Notes: a model not told the origin generated them from the sequence alone. A DNA stretch of 64,000 nucleotides from Bdellovibrionales bacterium (GCA_018266375.1 JAFEAO010000001.1:132800-196799), one strand, 5' to 3'; counted from the first letter of the stretch, positions 1-7,613 are shown. Numbers and translations are program-made.

Positions 1-345
1 CCGGATCATCCATTCGCGGTCACCGAGATGCTGATGCCGATTCTCTCATTCATTCGCGTAAAGAACGTCGACGACGCCATCGATCTTGCGTACAAACTTG
101 AAGGCGGGTGCTTTCACACGTCGGTCATGCATTCCCGCAACATCGATTCTCTCAATAAAATGCACATGAAGATGAACACTTCGATCTTTGTCAAAAACGG
201 CCCCGCACTCGCGGGCCTCGGCATGGAAGGCGAAGGTTCCACTTCCTTTACGATCGCATCACCCACTGGCGATGGCGTCACGACTCCAAAGTCGTTTACG
301 CGTCTCCGCAAGTGCGTGATGAGCGGCCACTTTGGAAGGGTATGA
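1..345 (+). CDS. CoA-acylating aldehyde dehydrogenase, EutE/PduP type (C-terminal part, 5' end outside window)
   Basis: This is the last 114 codons of a gene that enters from the left edge in frame 1. The residues match the C-terminus of CoA-dependent aldehyde dehydrogenases of microcompartments: a HPFAVTEMLMPIL stretch, then IFVKNGPALAGLGMEGEGS and FTIASPTGDG, then an Arg-rich FTRLRKCV end. In EutE/PduP-type metabolosomes this enzyme oxidises the toxic aldehyde made inside the shell to acyl-CoA. The catalytic Cys and any N-terminal encapsulation peptide lie outside the window. The stop overlaps the ATG of the next gene, so it is the upstream member of a BMC operon. EutE and PduP cannot be separated from this fragment; the ethanolamine-type permease nearby favours acetaldehyde as substrate. 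Confidence 0.88.
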   Translation, partial: PDHPFAVTEMLMPILSFIRVKNVDDAIDLAYKLEGGCFHTSVMHSRNIDSLNKMHMKMNTSIFVKNGPALAGLGMEGEGSTSFTIASPTGDGVTTPKSFTRLRKCVMSGHFGRV

Positions 346-1688
346 GCAAAAACCCAAATCAAATCATAGCGCTGGTTCGAGAAGCAGGCGTTATCGGTGC
401 AGCCGGAATGGGCTATCCCACGTACGCAAAACTCCAATGCGAAGCTCACACCGTGATCATCAATGGCAGCGAATGCGAGCCGCTACTGTACACCGATAAA
501 ACTTTGCTTCGCGATCGCACGGTGGATGTGGTTGACGGCTTGATACAGGCGATGATCGCATCGGGCGCCAAGCGGGGTGTAGTGGCGCTCAATGCCGCTG
601 ACATCGAGGGTGTCGCGCGGGTTGAAAAAGAACTCGTTCAAACACCCGGTTTGTCTTTGCATTTACTTGGCGATTACTACCCTGCCGGCGATGAGTTCAA
701 TCTTGTGTACGAAGTAACGGGTAAGCTTGTGCCTGAAGGCGGAACTCCACTCGATATCGGCGTGCTTGTGCTAAACGTAACGACAGCTCGGCAAATTTCT
801 CAAGCGGTAAATGGTATTGCTGCAACCGAGCGTACCGTGACGATTGCAGGCGAGGTCCGCGAGCCCAAAGTGGTAACGGTCCCGATCGGCACTCGCTATT
901 CCGAGTTGATTGCGATGGCGGGCGGTCCTTCAGTTCCTGGCGCGATTGTCTTGGAAGGCGGTCCGATGATGGGCCGGATCGTCACTGACCTCGAGCAAGG
1001 CCTCGCAAAATCGGTTGGTGCGCTCGTACTCCTCCCTCCTCAGCACCTCGTCGTACGGATGAAAAAAAAGTCGGTGAGCGAGATCGTCAAACAATCCAAA
1101 GCATCAAGCGGCCAACGCATGCAAAGTACCGATCTTTGCCCGCGTCATTTGCTTGGACACGATATCAATCCTGATCGCGCGATGGTGGCACTCGACTACG
1201 GTCGCGCTGAACCGAGCGCAGCTATCACCGCCGCCTACTTGTGTAGCGATTGCGGAATTTGTGAACTCATCGGCGACGAATCGTCATTCTCCTCTCCTCG
1301 TAAAATTTATCAGGAGTACAAATCGCGTCTCCTGCGCGCCGGAGTGGCAAACCCACATCGTCGTACGGATATCCGCGCCCACTCCCAATTTGAGAACCGC
1401 AAGCTCGCGGCCGCGACACTCATCAAAAAACTCGACATCGGCTCGTACGTCACGAAGCCTACCGTACTCAGTGGCAAACCCGTCGTGAATCTCGTACGCG
1501 TCCCACTCGGCCGTCACGTGGGTGCTCCCGCGCAAGCCATGGTCCACACCGGTCAAAGCGTCCGTCGAGGAGATGTGATTGCGGCGTCGCCCGAAGGTTT
1601 CTTGGGCACGATCTACCACGCTCCGATCCACGGCAAGGTCACCCACATCGATGAGACTAATATCGAAGTCACCGGAGGTGTCGCGTGA
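342..1688 (+). CDS. PduS/RnfC-like flavoprotein of a BMC locus, with incomplete Fe-S motifs
   Basis: The 448-residue protein has the RnfC/PduS layout: an N-terminal GAAGMGYPTYAKL nucleotide-binding region with a NGSECEPLLYTDK segment, a central SLBB-like part, a ferredoxin-like part and a C-terminal biotinyl-lipoyl-like fold. PduS passes electrons within or across metabolosome shells and carries two [4Fe-4S] clusters. Here the first Cys motif keeps only Cys266 (STDLCPRHLLGH), with Ser, Arg and Ser where the other three Cys are expected. The second keeps Cys301, Cys304 and Cys307 (CSDCGICE) but lacks the fourth. An in-frame GTG at 312 is possible, but the ATG at 342 overlaps the stop of the dehydrogenase (ATGA) and fits translational coupling. 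Its own stop overlaps the next start as GTGA. Confidence 0.82.
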   Translation: MSKNPNQIIALVREAGVIGAAGMGYPTYAKLQCEAHTVIINGSECEPLLYTDKTLLRDRTVDVVDGLIQAMIASGAKRGVVALNAADIEGVARVEKELVQTPGLSLHLLGDYYPAGDEFNLVYEVTGKLVPEGGTPLDIGVLVLNVTTARQISQAVNGIAATERTVTIAGEVREPKVVTVPIGTRYSELIAMAGGPSVPGAIVLEGGPMMGRIVTDLEQGLAKSVGALVLLPPQHLVVRMKKKSVSEIVKQSKASSGQRMQSTDLCPRHLLGHDINPDRAMVALDYGRAEPSAAITAAYLCSDCGICELIGDESSFSSPRKIYQEYKSRLLRAGVANPHRRTDIRAHSQFENRKLAAATLIKKLDIGSYVTKPTVLSGKPVVNLVRVPLGRHVGAPAQAMVHTGQSVRRGDVIAASPEGFLGTIYHAPIHGKVTHIDETNIEVTGGVA

Positions 1689-2254
1689 GCGCCTACGTTT
1701 CGAGCGGCCCGGCTATCGCGCTCATCGAGTTCAAATCCATCGCGCGTGGAATTACCGCGACCGACGTGATGGCCAAGAAGGCTCCCGTGATCATCCTCGA
1801 AGCGTCGCCTCTCTCACCAGGCAAGTACATGACCCTGATTGGTGGCGAAGTCGCCGACGTCGAAGAATCCCTCCAAGCCGGCATCGAGAAAGCCGGCGAT
1901 CTTTTGATCAACCAACTTTTCCTCCCGCAAGTTCATACCTCGATCCTTCCTGCCCTCTCCGGCAATTACCCAAAAGACAAAATCGAGTCGCTCGGCATCC
2001 TCGAGACCTTCTCGGTCGCTTCTTGCGTGGTCGCATCCGACATCGCGGCCAAGACGTCGGATGCGAGACTCGTTAAAATCCGTCTCGCCAATGGACTCGG
2101 CGGCAAAGCTTTTTTTGTAATCTCGGGTTCACTTCCCGACGTGGAGGCCTCGATGGAAGCCGCTGCGGCATTCGTCCGCGCCGAAGGCTTACTGACCGCT
2201 TTTGAGATTATACAAAACCCACATCCTGATATGATCGCAAAAGGAGCGTTCTAG
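1685..2254 (+). CDS. Tandem-domain BMC shell protein (BMC-T, PduT/HO-T1-like)
   Basis: The 189-residue protein is a head-to-tail duplication of the BMC fold. Repeat 1 (about 9-95) contains IALIEFKSIARGITATDVM and a pore-loop segment near LSPGKYMTLIGGEV. Repeat 2 (about 100-183) contains LGILETFSVASCVVASD and LGGKAFFVISG. Such proteins form pseudohexameric trimers in microcompartment shells. PduT carries a Cys in the first-domain pore loop that holds a central [4Fe-4S] cluster; here that place is Ser44. From memory the Haliangium BMC-T1 protein also has Ser there, so this may be the HO-type subfamily rather than a damaged PduT. The start is a GTG overlapping the previous stop, preceded by a good GGAGGT. 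Confidence 0.9.
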   Translation: MSAYVSSGPAIALIEFKSIARGITATDVMAKKAPVIILEASPLSPGKYMTLIGGEVADVEESLQAGIEKAGDLLINQLFLPQVHTSILPALSGNYPKDKIESLGILETFSVASCVVASDIAAKTSDARLVKIRLANGLGGKAFFVISGSLPDVEASMEAAAAFVRAEGLLTAFEIIQNPHPDMIAKGAF

Positions 2255-2256
2255 CC

Positions 2257-2916
2257 ATGGCTGAAAAATCGCAAAAATTTGAGCTTCGCACTCTGACCTT
2301 TATCGATAGCTTGCAGCCGCAGCTCGCTCAGTTCATCGCCAAAGACAACCGTGCTTACGATCCATCGGAATACGACTCGGCCCTGATGCTCGAGATCGCT
2401 CCCGCAATGGAAATCCATCGCATGATCGATATGGCACTCAAGGCAACCAAAGTGCGCTTGGGTTCGGTTGTGACCGAACGCCAATTCGGGCTCATGCAAG
2501 TGCAACACGCCGATCAGGGCGAAGTCAAAGCCGCGGGCCAAGCAGTTCTCAAAGAAACGGGCTTGAACGAAAACGATCGGGCAAAAGTGGAGATTCTGAC
2601 CAACAAAATCATTCGCGGTATCGAACAAGACCACGCTATTTACTTTACCAGCACTTCTTACGGCAACATGGTGATTGCGGGAGAATCGGTGCTGATCATG
2701 GAGACCACTCCTGCAGCTTATCTGGCGATTGCTTGCAATGAGGCATTAAAAGCCGCGAACGTAAAACTGATCCAGATCACGCCGTACGGGGCATCCGGTC
2801 GATTGATCATGAGCGGATCCGAATCGGAAATCGATTCAGCGGCACAAGCAGCGCTCAAAGTTTTAGAAAAACTGAACGATACCTTAGCTAAAAAGACCGG
2901 TTTGCAACTTGGGTAA
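2257..2916 (+). CDS. Tandem-domain BMC shell protein, CsoS1D-like (gated, stacking BMC-T2/T3 type)
   Basis: The 219-residue protein is a second, unrelated-looking BMC-T. The sequence from ELRTLTFIDSLQPQLAQFI through EIAPAMEIHRMIDMALK and LKATKV, and then AGESVLIMETTPAAYLAI and NVKLIQITPYGASGRL, resembles the permuted tandem shell proteins of Haliangium (HO_5816/HO_3341 class, recalled from memory). These stack as dimers of trimers with a large central pore that can open or close. A different BMC-T next door suggests distinct pore functions in one shell. The ATG follows an AGGAG about 12 bp upstream and only 2 bp separate it from the previous stop, so it belongs to the same operon. No single-domain BMC-H or BMC-P gene lies in the window; they are expected to the left. 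Confidence 0.85.
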   Translation: MAEKSQKFELRTLTFIDSLQPQLAQFIAKDNRAYDPSEYDSALMLEIAPAMEIHRMIDMALKATKVRLGSVVTERQFGLMQVQHADQGEVKAAGQAVLKETGLNENDRAKVEILTNKIIRGIEQDHAIYFTSTSYGNMVIAGESVLIMETTPAAYLAIACNEALKAANVKLIQITPYGASGRLIMSGSESEIDSAAQAALKVLEKLNDTLAKKTGLQLG

Positions 2917-2959
2917 ACAGATCGCCTTCAAAACTCGGGCTACCTCTCATGCATGCTGA

Positions 2960-4273
2960 TCAGTTGTTACTTCTGAACCGATAAACAATTGTCGCCAATA
3001 CGCCGAGTAAGACAAAGACCACAGCAATCTCAAGATTAAACCAAACCATCGCCACCGCGGACACCGCCGATAATGCCGCGGCGACGATCGGGAACACCGG
3101 ATAGAGGGGTGCCTTGAAGGGGCGATGTAAGTTTGGCTCTTTTTTACGAAGGGCGAGTAAACTCACCATACTGATCAGATACATCGAAACCGCGCCGATC
3201 GCCGACAAGGTAATGAGCTGTGCTGTTTTTCCGGATGCGATCGAAACGATCCCAACTACAGTCGTAAAAATCACCGCGCGATTCGGAACGCCGGCTTTAC
3301 TCAAGTGCGAGAGCGAACGCGGGAGAATTCCGGCTCGTGCAACTGCATAAATCTGACGAGAAGCGCCGAGTACGATTCCGTTTAACGATGCAACGAGACC
3401 GAAAAGGCCGATCCCGGCAAACGCTTTCACCCACGGATTGTCCGCACCGAGCGCCATCCCGACTGCTTCAGGGATCGGATAATCCATAGTCGCGAGTTTT
3501 TTCCAATCCCCCGCTCCGCCTGCGGCAAACATCACGCCCAGTGCGAGAAACACCAGAGTCGCGATCCCGCTTAGGTAGCCCTTCGGAATATTCTTTGCCG
3601 GTTCATGCACTTCTTCGGCCGCCATCGCCACACCTTCAATCGCCAAGAAAAACCAAATGGCATACGGGATCGCCGCGAAAACTCCGTACCATCCGCCCTG
3701 GAATCCGTCGCGAGTAAAGTTTTCAAGCTGGAAATGCGGGAGGACGGCCAGCAAAAAGATAAGTAACTCGATCACCGCAAGGACGGTCACAAAAGATTCA
3801 AAGCGAGCGGAGTGTTTTACGCCGAGCAAGTTTACGGCTCCAAAAACGAGCAACACCACCGTCGCGGCGACGGGGATCGAAACTTCGGGCACAATCACAT
3901 GCAAGTATCCGCCGAGTGCGAACGCAATCGCGGGAGGCGCGAACAAAAATTCAACAGTCGTCGCAAAGCCCGCCATGAAACCACTGTAAGACCCGAGCGC
4001 TCGTGTAGCATAGGCATAAGGTCCACCGGCGTCCGGGATCGAGGTCGTGAGTTCGGTGAAACTGAATACGAGAGTAATATAAAGCACCGTGATGATGAGC
4101 GTACTGACCAAAAATCCGATCGGGCCTGAGACCGACCATCCGTAACTCCATCCGAAGTATTCGCCCGAGATGACAAGACCAACCGCCAAGCCCCAAAGGT
4201 GGAAAGCGCCCAAACTACGTTGAAGATGCGGAGCTTCAGTACTCGAATTCGTCGGCGTTTGAATTTGGCTCAT
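2960..4273 (-). CDS. Ethanolamine-type permease (APC superfamily)
   Basis: The 437-residue protein has about 12 hydrophobic segments and the APC-superfamily N-terminal motif. The stretch LWGLAVGLVISGEYFGWSYG, then FSFTELTTSIPDAGGPYAYA, and FATTVEFLFAPPAIAFALG, are strongly like ethanolamine permeases of the eat family. These import ethanolamine at the inner membrane. It is transcribed towards the BMC operon and ends 44 bp from its last gene. Together with the aldehyde dehydrogenase and shell proteins this suggests that the metabolosome degrades ethanolamine; the ammonia-lyase genes would be outside the window. It lies 57 bp downstream of the XRE regulator on the same strand and is probably co-transcribed with it. 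Another amine or amino-acid substrate cannot be excluded. Confidence 0.85.
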   Translation of the reverse strand: MSQIQTPTNSSTEAPHLQRSLGAFHLWGLAVGLVISGEYFGWSYGWSVSGPIGFLVSTLIITVLYITLVFSFTELTTSIPDAGGPYAYATRALGSYSGFMAGFATTVEFLFAPPAIAFALGGYLHVIVPEVSIPVAATVVLLVFGAVNLLGVKHSARFESFVTVLAVIELLIFLLAVLPHFQLENFTRDGFQGGWYGVFAAIPYAIWFFLAIEGVAMAAEEVHEPAKNIPKGYLSGIATLVFLALGVMFAAGGAGDWKKLATMDYPIPEAVGMALGADNPWVKAFAGIGLFGLVASLNGIVLGASRQIYAVARAGILPRSLSHLSKAGVPNRAVIFTTVVGIVSIASGKTAQLITLSAIGAVSMYLISMVSLLALRKKEPNLHRPFKAPLYPVFPIVAAALSAVSAVAMVWFNLEIAVVFVLLGVLATIVYRFRSNN

Positions 4274-4330
4274 ATACCCAGCGTGACACAGTCCATCGCT
4301 AGGGCCAGCAATATTTAGTGCACGCGATGT

Positions 4331-4669
4331 TTAGTAGAACGCCCAATCATTTTTTTGACTGGAGACGGAAACGCTCGGTTCTTTTTCTTCGGTAACTTTG
4401 TCTTCATCGCGAACAATCGGCGACGGCTTCGCAAGCGGTGTAGCGAATCGCGGATACACACGAGTCGGCATCATCGAGTAACCGAACACCTTGAGAACTT
4501 TGTTTACGGCATCGAGGCGGACCGTGTCTTTTCCGCGCTCGATTTGATTGATGAAGGAGAAACTCACCCCCGCTTGCAGCGCGAGTTGTTGCTGAGTCAG
4601 TCCAAGTTCGATTCGAAGTTTGCGAACCAGCCTCGCGAGGGCATTGTTATCGTCGATCGAATATCTCAT
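4331..4669 (-). CDS. XRE/HipB-like transcriptional regulator
   Basis: The 112-residue protein has a helix-turn-helix at about residues 8-65 (LGLTQQQLALQAGVSFSFIN, then QIERGKDTVRLDAVNKVLK), typical of XRE/HipB repressors. A Pro/charged C-terminal tail follows. A longer reading frame opens at 4726, but MRYSIDDN at 4669 begins just before the domain and is preferred. It sits 57 bp upstream of the ethanolamine-type permease on the same strand, which suggests a regulator-transporter operon and autoregulation. Three regularly spaced 12-mers overlap and precede the start. No HipA-like toxin gene is next to it. It could regulate the permease, the BMC operon or both; the target is inferred from position only. 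Confidence 0.75.
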   Translation of the reverse strand: MRYSIDDNNALARLVRKLRIELGLTQQQLALQAGVSFSFINQIERGKDTVRLDAVNKVLKVFGYSMMPTRVYPRFATPLAKPSPIVRDEDKVTEEKEPSVSVSSQKNDWAFY

Positions 4670-4742
4670 ATCTTCATTACAGCATGATTTATCGTTGATC
4701 GTACATGAAACAATTACGCAACTCATCGCGTATCGACGATCG
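4648..4742. promoter_or_regulatory. Array of three 12-bp repeats, candidate operator of the XRE regulator
   Basis: TATCGTCGATCG (4648-4659), TATCGTTGATCG (4690-4701) and TATCGACGATCG (4731-4742) differ at only two positions and are spaced 42 and 41 bp start to start, about four helical turns, so they lie on one DNA face. The first is within the regulator's opening codons and the others are upstream. Each contains the palindrome CGATCG or the near-palindrome TGATCG. This is the arrangement expected for cooperative binding by a small HTH repressor; binding itself is inferred. Confidence 0.45.
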
Positions 4743-5095
4743 ACGATCCGTCAAAATTTTGGCTAAATATAAGGTTATTAAGTTTTTTGCTTTTGGGGTT
4801 CTATTTTTAGGATTAACTAGTCAAACATTGGCCATTACTCCCCAAAAATACTGCGAAAGTTTAGCTGCCACCAGCTGCGAATTATTAAACGTAGATGTTA
4901 CGTCAGGGAGTGTGGCAAATAGCAGCGGTACGGGGATCATCCTTCCGCCCTTCGGGGTTTTTTTTAATGTCTAAATTTTTAAATCTTCAAATTTCTGGTT
5001 TTGAGTCTCAGCGTGTCTGTTCGACTGCTGTTTGCAATGGTGCACCAAGTTGGACGAGTTTAGAACTAGTCTGCTCAACTATGCTTAAATCGTAA
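4705..5095 (+). pseudogene. Small exported Cys-containing protein, apparently frameshifted at a T8 tract
   Basis: Frame 1 from 4705 (or from a TTG at 4759) encodes a basic start, a hydrophobic FFAFGVLFLGLTSQTLA segment that looks like a signal peptide, and a short mature part with two Cys, then stops at 4974. A frame beginning in the overlap (ATG at 4967) continues to 5095 with three further Cys. Removing one T from the T8 run at 4958-4965 would join both into one exported protein of about 125 residues. No family is recognised. The second half contains the 18-bp tRNA-like repeat at 5038, so the open frame may be partly chance. The stretch 4670-5273 holds nothing else gene-like. A CCC-TTCG-GGG-T8 sequence at 4948-4965 also resembles a weak terminator. 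Confidence 0.35.
5038..5055 (+). repeat. Partial copy of the tRNA-Ile2 3' end (putative attachment-site scar, left)
   Basis: TGGTGCACCAAGTTGGAC matches 15 of 18 bases of the tRNA 3' end read on the plus strand at 7756-7773, including a 9-base block with the encoded CCA and the TTGGAC block at identical spacing. It is a direct repeat lying just left of the AT-rich restriction-modification genes, as expected for a left boundary made by tRNA-directed integration. No integrase gene lies between the copies. Confidence 0.45.
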
Positions 5096-5273
5096 AGGGC
5101 ATTTTTTAATATTAAACAGCCAACTTTCCTTCTTGAAGTTTCAATGGAAAATCTCAAAAAATTCTCCTGCCGCACCGCTTAGGATATAATTTTATCTTTT
5201 AATATTGGCATATTGTGAATATCGCTTTAAAATCCCCCCCTAAACTATAAAATCCTAAAGAATTTAATAGCAT

Positions 5274-6896
5274 ATGCAAACGAACCTATTTGAACTTGAA
5301 GAAGTTAATAATCTCTCTATTGAGGCTGCGTCTCTTGTCGCAAGTGTTTCTACTGCAACTATAAGAAACTGGATCAAAACTGGTTACTTAACTCAATCAG
5401 GTAAAGGGCTTATTACTAAGGCTTCACTTGACCATTTTATTAAAAATGTCGCAGGCACTGAAAAATTAAATTCACGTGCTAATAAAAAGCACAAAGATGA
5501 ACACGATCATAAAGATATATCCAAAAAAATTAATGACCTGCTCACTCAATATCCTGCTGAAAAAGTTGGCGATGAATATGAACATTTACTTGCTGATTCA
5601 TACCGCAATAAGGAAGGGATTTACTATACTTCACCAGAAATTGTAAGTGATATGCTTAATAAAGTCCAAATCACTCCCCAGTCTAAATTTTTAGATCCTT
5701 GCTGTGGTTCTGGTAATTTTATTATTGCGGCAATCCGTAGCGGTATATCTCCAGAAAATGTTTTCGGTTTTGATACAGACGAAAATGCTGTCTCTATTAT
5801 TAAAAAGAGAATTCGTGATGAATTTAATATTGAAACAAAAAACATTAAAGTTGGTGATTTTTTTGAAGAAGCAATAATTTTAAAAAATCAGAGTGTAAAA
5901 TTTGATCTTATTTTTACCAATCCACCTTGGGGTAAAAAACTTGAAAAAAGTGAAAAAGAAAATTTAGCTAGAATTTTTAATTGCGGAAACAGTAATGACA
6001 CTTCTTCTCTTTTTATGGGGGCATCATTAGATCTTTTAAAGAAAGATGGATTTTTGGGGTTCTTGGTTCAAGAGGCTTTTTTTAATATTGCCACATTTGA
6101 AGATGTCCGCAGTAGAATTTTAGATAAAGATATTCTTCACTTAATTGATTACGGAAAAGCCTTTCAGGGTCTTATTACCAAGGCTCAAACCATTATTGTT
6201 AAAAATACACCACCAGCAGAAAACAATACAACGTGCAATTTGGAAGGTGTTACTTTTAATAGGGCACAAGAATCTTTTAAAAAAAATCCAAAGAAAATTT
6301 TTAATTTCTGGGCTGATGAAGATGATTCAAAGGTAATTAATCGTCTTTATGCTACAAATCACAAGACTCTTTTGGGTAATGCCAAATGGGCTCTCGGCAT
6401 TGTCACTGGAAATAATGCTCGCTTTTGCAAAAGCGAGCCGAGTGAAGGCTATTTACCAATTTATAAAGGGTTAGATATTAATAAAAATGGTCTTAAAGAA
6501 GCCACTACCTTCATAACAAGAGATTTCAGCTCATGCCAACAAGTTGCCCCTATTGAAATGTATGAGGCAAAAGAAAAAATAATTTATAAATTTATAACCT
6601 CAAAATTATGTTTTTTTTATGATGATAAGGGACGATATATTCTTAATAGTGCTAATTTATTAATTCCTGATATTGGAATTCAACCAAGCCAACTTACTGA
6701 TCTGCTCAATAGTGAAATTATGAATTGGTTATTTCAAAAACTTTTCAATACCCACAAGATTTTAAGGGGGGACTTAGAAGTGCTCCCAATTCATGTTGAT
6801 TATTTCAAAAACCATTCAGATTTTAATGAGCAGGATTATTTGAATTATTTAAATATTAAAAAGAGTGCAGATGGAACTTACAGAGTTAAAAGATAA
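5274..6896 (+). CDS. Type II restriction-modification system N6-adenine DNA methyltransferase
   Basis: The 540-residue protein begins with a MerR-like helix-turn-helix (about 13-58, EAASLVASVSTATIRNWIK). A gamma-type adenine methyltransferase follows: a KEGIYYTSPEIV region, motif I FLDPCCGSGNF (139-149) for S-adenosylmethionine, GFDTDENAV, and the catalytic NPPW at 216-219. The C-terminal third (from about KWALGIVTGNN) resembles the target-recognition region of TaqI/Eco57I-like enzymes. It methylates adenine in the recognition site and so protects host DNA from the partner nuclease, whose gene overlaps its end by 26 bp. Base composition is far more AT-rich than the flanking genes, indicating horizontal acquisition. 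An N-terminal HTH on a methyltransferase may allow it to repress its own operon, but that is inference. Confidence 0.9.
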   Translation: MQTNLFELEEVNNLSIEAASLVASVSTATIRNWIKTGYLTQSGKGLITKASLDHFIKNVAGTEKLNSRANKKHKDEHDHKDISKKINDLLTQYPAEKVGDEYEHLLADSYRNKEGIYYTSPEIVSDMLNKVQITPQSKFLDPCCGSGNFIIAAIRSGISPENVFGFDTDENAVSIIKKRIRDEFNIETKNIKVGDFFEEAIILKNQSVKFDLIFTNPPWGKKLEKSEKENLARIFNCGNSNDTSSLFMGASLDLLKKDGFLGFLVQEAFFNIATFEDVRSRILDKDILHLIDYGKAFQGLITKAQTIIVKNTPPAENNTTCNLEGVTFNRAQESFKKNPKKIFNFWADEDDSKVINRLYATNHKTLLGNAKWALGIVTGNNARFCKSEPSEGYLPIYKGLDINKNGLKEATTFITRDFSSCQQVAPIEMYEAKEKIIYKFITSKLCFFYDDKGRYILNSANLLIPDIGIQPSQLTDLLNSEIMNWLFQKLFNTHKILRGDLEVLPIHVDYFKNHSDFNEQDYLNYLNIKKSADGTYRVKR

Positions 6897-7593
6897 AATC
6901 ATTAATTCATTCAATGGCACAGAAACGGATCTTAACTCTGTGCTTCAAATGGTGGAAGCCGACAAATCCATTTACCCATTCAACGAATATGAACACTTAA
7001 TATGCTCCCTCATTAATAAAAATGGTCTTACATACGAACAATATCTTGAAATAAGAGCAGAGTATATTAGCGAGAACCCAAATCTTTGGATATTTGAGAT
7101 TTCAGCCCCCAGAGGATTTGGCGAGGGATTTGCTCAAACCTATGTACAGGGAAAATGTTCTAAACTGAAAAAGGCATCAAAAAAATTAGATCAAGAATAT
7201 GCAGGCGAATATGATTTATGGTTAGACGGTATTAAAATTGAAGTAAAAGCATCAAGAGCTGTTGATAGCGATGTAGAAGCCCCTCTTTATGTAAGAGCAC
7301 TTTCAAGAAATACAAAAAAGAATTTTCTAATGAATTTTCAGCAGTTGAAACCCCAATGCTGTGATGTTTTTATTTGGGTTGCAGTTTTTAGAGATGAAAT
7401 TGTTTTATGGGTGATGAATACCAATACTGTGAAAAATCATTCTCTATACACAGATGGACAACATCGTGGCAACCATGGAAACGAAGGGCAACTTCATATC
7501 AACCAAGGAAATATCAGTCAATTTAATGCCTATGAATTAAATAATGATAATATTGAAGAGGTCATTCGTAAGGTTGCTAAAAAATCTAATTGA
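6871..7593 (+). CDS. Type II restriction endonuclease, PD-(D/E)XK fold (putative)
   Basis: The 240-residue protein directly follows, and overlaps by 26 bp, the methyltransferase gene. No close family is recognised, but the stretch EYDLWLDGIKIEVKAS gives Asp115, Glu124 and Lys126 in the D-x(n)-ExK arrangement of PD-(D/E)XK nucleases. The pairing with an adenine methyltransferase makes it the cognate restriction enzyme. The in-frame GTG at 6865 is possible; the ATG at 6871 is preferred because MELTELKDKI is a natural beginning. Codons are very AT-rich like those of the methyltransferase. The C-terminal Asn/Gly/His-rich part (about 190-230) may contact DNA. The recognition sequence cannot be predicted. 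Confidence 0.75.
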   Translation: MELTELKDKIINSFNGTETDLNSVLQMVEADKSIYPFNEYEHLICSLINKNGLTYEQYLEIRAEYISENPNLWIFEISAPRGFGEGFAQTYVQGKCSKLKKASKKLDQEYAGEYDLWLDGIKIEVKASRAVDSDVEAPLYVRALSRNTKKNFLMNFQQLKPQCCDVFIWVAVFRDEIVLWVMNTNTVKNHSLYTDGQHRGNHGNEGQLHINQGNISQFNAYELNNDNIEEVIRKVAKKSN

Positions 7594-7613
7594 GTGCGGT
7601 AGTTAGGACTTGA
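7594..7613 (+). repeat. Degenerate partial copy of the tRNA-Ile2 3' end (right side of the island)
   Basis: Immediately after the endonuclease stop, GTGC is followed after exactly 8 bases by GGACTTGA, the same spacing as in the tRNA gene (GTGC 7758-7761, GGACTTGA 7770-7777). Another GGACTTGA lies at 7684-7691. These look like eroded scars of repeated integration at the tRNA 3' end, though each alone is weak. Confidence 0.3.

Noticed and set aside
4331..4669. XRE protein as the controller of the restriction-modification system
   Set aside because: It lies outside the island's left repeat, is transcribed away from it, and forms an operon with the permease.
4948..4965. Rho-independent terminator CCC-TTCG-GGG-T8
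   Set aside because: The stem is only 3 bp and the T tract lies inside the split reading frame, so it is kept only as an alternative explanation.
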